From Candidatus Woesearchaeota archaeon (GTDB lineage Archaea; Nanobdellota; Nanobdellia; Woesearchaeales; JAGVYO01): a stretch of DNA of 23,871 nucleotides. The translations under genes were made by a program, and so were the position numbers. Position 1 is the stretch's first letter. Every line of letters starts with the position of its first letter. Positions 21,743 through 23,871 of this stretch are shown here, piece by piece. Below the pieces are notes generated by a model. It was not told where the DNA came from, did not search any database, and worked only from the letters and a program-made list of their open reading frames with translations. Location of the stretch: the NCBI GenBank assembly GCA_018303225.1, contig JAGVYO010000020.1:1-23871 (forward strand), given 5' to 3'.

Positions 21743-21757
21743 TTTTTTGGACGGAAA
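21743..21757 (+). repeat. Right-of-stop arm of the 15-bp inverted repeat around the small methyltransferase
   Basis: TTTTTTGGACGGAAA, an exact reverse complement of 22385-22399. It begins 1 nt after the stop codon of the leftward methyltransferase gene. Confidence 0.8.
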
Positions 21758-21758
21758 C

Positions 21759-22343
21759 TTATTTTTCAAGATAATAAGTTGCATGTTTGAAAACCAAGAA
21801 TGAATAATTATATTTTACATCAACAAGTTTTAGCCCGAGTTTTTCGAATGTTTTTTTCCATTGCTTATCATTTTGATTAGTGTGTGGATGTCCGATAAAC
21901 TCTAGATTTAGCAAGCTGTCAAAAAAATAAGTTAGATATTTATGAAGCCAGTTAACATAGATATCTTCGATTATTATGATGCTTTTTGAAACTCTTTTTG
22001 CCCCTCTCAAGATTTTCTCCGGTTCAGGTGTGTGATGCAAAACAGTTAGTATTAAGGATTTATCAAATTTATCATTATCAAACGGGATCTTGTTTCTATC
22101 ATAAATAACCGGCTTCACATTATTTACAAAGCTTAAATTTTGAACATCTAAAGGAGTTATTTTATAACCCTTTTTAGACAAAATTTCATAAACATTACAC
22201 GAGCCAGAACCTATATCTAATATCGAGTCATTTTTGTTAAGAAATGATTGAATTCTATTAACCATATCTTTGGCTCTTGCGTTCCCAGCTTCGTAGATAA
22301 TTTTCCTAAAAAACTTATTTTTTTGTAAGAATTGGATAAGCAT
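21759..22343 (-). CDS. Small class I SAM-dependent methyltransferase
   Basis: 194 residues. Motif I is SILDIGSGSCNVYEILSKKG near residue 42, strand 2 ends in PLDVQNL, and motif IV is KSLILTVLHHTPEPEKIL near 95, followed by strand 5 KSIIIIEDIYVNWLH. This is the Methyltransf_11-type layout; the C-terminal part is short and ends LVFKHATYYLEK. The substrate is unknown. The gene is markedly A/T-rich (many AAA, AAT, TTA codons) compared with the core genes, suggesting transfer. A TATA box lies 25 nt upstream, so the mRNA is leaderless. It is bracketed by a perfect 15-bp inverted repeat and transcribed opposite to the toxin-antitoxin pair. Confidence 0.82.
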   Translation of the reverse strand: MLIQFLQKNKFFRKIIYEAGNARAKDMVNRIQSFLNKNDSILDIGSGSCNVYEILSKKGYKITPLDVQNLSFVNNVKPVIYDRNKIPFDNDKFDKSLILTVLHHTPEPEKILRGAKRVSKSIIIIEDIYVNWLHKYLTYFFDSLLNLEFIGHPHTNQNDKQWKKTFEKLGLKLVDVKYNYSFLVFKHATYYLEK

Positions 22344-22363
22344 ATTGTCATTAAGTTAGCAGG

Positions 22364-22373
22364 TATTTAAAAA
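22364..22373 (-). promoter_or_regulatory. TATA box of the small methyltransferase gene
   Basis: The minus strand reads TTTTTAAATA, centred about 25 nt upstream of the ATG at 22343. Confidence 0.6.
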
Positions 22374-22384
22374 ACATTCGAAAA

Positions 22385-22399
22385 TTTCCGTCCAAAAAA
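22385..22399 (-). repeat. Promoter-side arm of the 15-bp inverted repeat around the small methyltransferase
   Basis: TTTCCGTCCAAAAAA, an exact reverse complement of 21743-21757. It lies 12 bp upstream of the TATA box, mirroring the arm placement in the toxin-antitoxin and YdeI-like units. Confidence 0.8.
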
Positions 22400-22690
22400 T
22401 TACACATAACGTATGCGATCGCTGTTTCTCGACCCGAACGGAATTTTTAGTCCCGCAGGACATAAAAATGGAGTGAGAGCGCAGCGGGGCAAGCGAACGT
22501 AGTGAGCGCAGAGTTTTGCAGAGTTTTTCGTCTCCGAAAATTATCCTGCTGCCGTAGTTTTTTCTTACTATTATCAGATTTCTGCGAAGCAGACTAGAAT
22601 TTCGTTTCGTAGAGGGGGAGTTCCGTAGTTTCGTTGTTAGTGAGGAGTTCAGTTTGAGTAGTTGGGGGAGAGAATACAGTTTTAGATAAC
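22400..22690. other. Spacer without genes between the accessory island and the alkD-like gene
   Basis: It begins with CACATAACGTATGCGA, a shortened look-alike of the CATAACA...TGTTATGCGA hairpin. GAGAGCGCAGCGGGGCAAG (22475-22493) is the second copy of the spacer core, followed by a tandem pair of GCAGAGTTTT (22508-22527). A small hairpin TCTGC/GCAGA around GAA lies near 22571-22585. No coding frame is convincing. Confidence 0.6.
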
Positions 22691-22693
22691 GAC

Positions 22694-22702
22694 ATTTATA
22701 AA
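22694..22702 (+). promoter_or_regulatory. TATA box of the alkD-like gene
   Basis: ATTTATAAA, predicting a transcription start near 22722 and a leader of about 50 nt before ATG 22775. Confidence 0.55.
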
Positions 22703-22774
22703 CAAATGTTTCATATTTGCTATTGAGCCTTGCCGCAGAGAAAGATTAAAAGTCCCAATGGAAAATGATTGAAA

Positions 22775-23461
22775 ATGCTTGATCAGCTAAAGAAAGAATT
22801 CCGGAAAGCAGCCAGCCCGGAAAAAGCCAGGATTTACACGCGCTTCTTCAAGACCGGAAAAGGTGAGTATGGAGAAGGGGATCAATTTATCGGGCTGACG
22901 GTTCCTGAACAGAGAGCATTGGCCAGAAAGTAGGTGGATTTGCCGCTCGCAGATGTGCAGGAATTGCTGAAAAGCAGGATTCATGAGCACCGGCTGACGG
23001 CATTGATCATTCTGGTGTACCGGTTTGAAAAGACCAATGATAAGAAAATCGTTGATTTCTACCTGAAAAACATACGGTATTCGAACAATTGGGACCTGAT
23101 CGACTGCGTGGCGGATAAGATTCTCGGCGAATATCTGCTGGACAAAGACAAATCGATACTTTACAGATTTGCGAAGTCCGACAGCCTGTGGGAGCGCCGA
23201 ATCGCGATCCTCACCACGTTCCAGTTCATAAAGAACCGCCAATTTGAGGATACTCTGAAGATTGCTGAAATATTGCTGAATGATGACCATGACCTGATCC
23301 ACAAGGCCGTGGGCTGGATGCTGAGAGAGGTAGGAAAGCGAAATCAGGCCGTAGAGGAGGGATTCCTAAGAAAGCATTACAGGAAAATGCCCAGAACCAT
23401 GTTGAGATACGCCATCGAGCGGTTCACCAAAGAGAAAAAAAGGTTTTATATGCAGCGATAA
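22775..23461 (+). pseudogene. AlkD-like DNA alkylation-repair glycosylase with in-frame TAG
   Basis: Read through one TAG at 22931-22933, the frame encodes 228 residues, the normal length of the AlkD family of HEAT-repeat DNA glycosylases that remove alkylated bases. Before the TAG: KAASPEKARIYTRFFKTGKG, then GLTVPEQRALARK. After it: VDLPLADVQELLKSRIHEHR, then NNWDLIDCVADKILGEYLLD with the expected Trp and Asp, SLWERRIAILTTFQFI, DLIHKAVGWMLREVGKR and KMPRTMLRYAIERF. Relatives usually have Tyr at the TAG position (K-Y-D-L-P type), one base away from TAT or TAC. A GTG directly follows the TAG and could restart translation. It may be a recent nonsense mutation, a sequencing error or readthrough. 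It ends abutting the convergent purB stop. Confidence 0.75.
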
Positions 23462-23871
23462 TCAGATTTTCAGCTTCTTCCGCCAATAGGCGCAGGCTTC
23501 CTCTGTTTTCTGGACCGCCATGCCGGTGTAAGTTTCCGGATGCTCGATGAGCTCCATCTGCTTCCTGCTGAATTTCTTCAGATAGGGCTGCACAGTTTTG
23601 TCCTTCTTGACCAGCTCCCGCAGCGATTTCCCAGTGCGCTGGCTCTCCAGGGTCTTTTCCCGCACGTACTGGTGCGCATCGGGATGGTTGTGGGAAGCCA
23701 ATAGAATATATAGCGGTTCGGCGGTGATCATATCCTTATTTTGGTCAAAATTCTTCTGGAGGTTCTTTTTATCCACCACCAGCTTCTTCATCACCCGGTT
23801 GATCCGGACAAGGGATGCCAGAAAGCCGACCAGGATCTCCGGGGTAAACCGCGAGGACGCGGAATTCGTCA
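23462..23871 (-). CDS. purB: Adenylosuccinate lyase, C-terminal part (5' end outside window)
   Basis: The frame is open to the right edge, so the gene starts beyond the window; the GTG at 23794 is not the start. The visible end reads TNSASSRFTPEILVGFLASL, VRINRVMKKLVVDKKNLQKN, MITAEPLYILLASHNHPDAH and YVREKTLESQ, matching the C-terminal domain of adenylosuccinate lyase, the fumarase-superfamily enzyme acting twice in purine synthesis. The catalytic signature loop (SSxMPxKxNP) lies further upstream and is not seen, so another member of the superfamily is possible but less likely given the ITAEPLYILLA phrase. It is convergent with the alkD-like gene, their stops directly adjacent. Confidence 0.82.
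   Translation of the reverse strand, partial: TNSASSRFTPEILVGFLASLVRINRVMKKLVVDKKNLQKNFDQNKDMITAEPLYILLASHNHPDAHQYVREKTLESQRTGKSLRELVKKDKTVQPYLKKFSRKQMELIEHPETYTGMAVQKTEEACAYWRKKLKI

Noticed and set aside
20400..22700. CRISPR array in the repeat-rich island
   Set aside because: The repeats are inverted, differ from one another and are not regularly spaced; no cas genes are present.
22691..22774. tRNA or structured RNA before the alkD-like gene
   Set aside because: No cloverleaf, TPsiC-like arm or stable long stem could be drawn.
22931..22933. Pyrrolysine codon in the AlkD-like gene
   Set aside because: TAG ends several other genes here and Tyr is the usual residue at this position, so a point mutation or error is simpler.

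Overview
The window reads as an archaeal chromosome segment, probably from a DPANN-type lineage (Woesearchaeota/Pacearchaeota-like). Seen directly: nearly every transcription unit starts with an A/T-rich TATA box about 25 bp before a leaderless or short-leader start codon, and the core genes are archaeal (beta-CASP terminator nuclease FttA/aCPSF1 with KH domains, 20S proteasome beta subunit, FtsZ2-type FtsZ, TrmB-type regulator, COG1361-like surface protein). The lineage is inference; there is no rRNA or ribosomal protein here to settle it.

Layout. 1-7400: a partial zinc-ribbon membrane protein, psmB-fttA, a two-gene unit (unknown protein plus SAM methyltransferase), a TrmB-family regulator, a COG1361-like surface protein and an MscS channel, all but the first leftward. 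7405-8029: a 625-nt gap holding the ftsZ control region and two tiny candidate ORFs. 8030-10591: a four-gene ftsZ operon (FtsZ, helical-repeat protein, coiled-coil protein, double zinc ribbon), the best candidate for a little-described division module. 10722-12921: a CPA2 (Kef-type) antiporter and a convergent MgtC-like protein. 13244-14886: DEAD-box RNA helicase, a 44-residue zinc-ribbon protein with a TTG start, and a cold-shock protein, resembling a cold/RNA-remodelling cluster.

15062-20461: secreted lipoproteins (two related beta-propellers and an amidohydrolase-like protein broken at a G7 tract), with a leftward operon of three VOC-fold proteins and a DoxX-like membrane protein between them. 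20462-22400: an accessory island. Three successive units (YdeI/OmdA-like gene, RelB/RelE toxin-antitoxin pair, small methyltransferase) are each bracketed by their own, unrelated inverted repeat. In every unit one arm lies about 10-12 bp upstream of the TATA box; in two of them the other arm begins 1-2 nt after the stop codon. The spacers hold small hairpins and a shared repeated core. This gene-sized cassette architecture is the most unusual structure in the window. 22775-23871: an AlkD-like DNA glycosylase with an in-frame TAG, and the C-terminal part of adenylosuccinate lyase at the right edge.

No tRNA, rRNA, CRISPR array, integrase or transposase was recognised.
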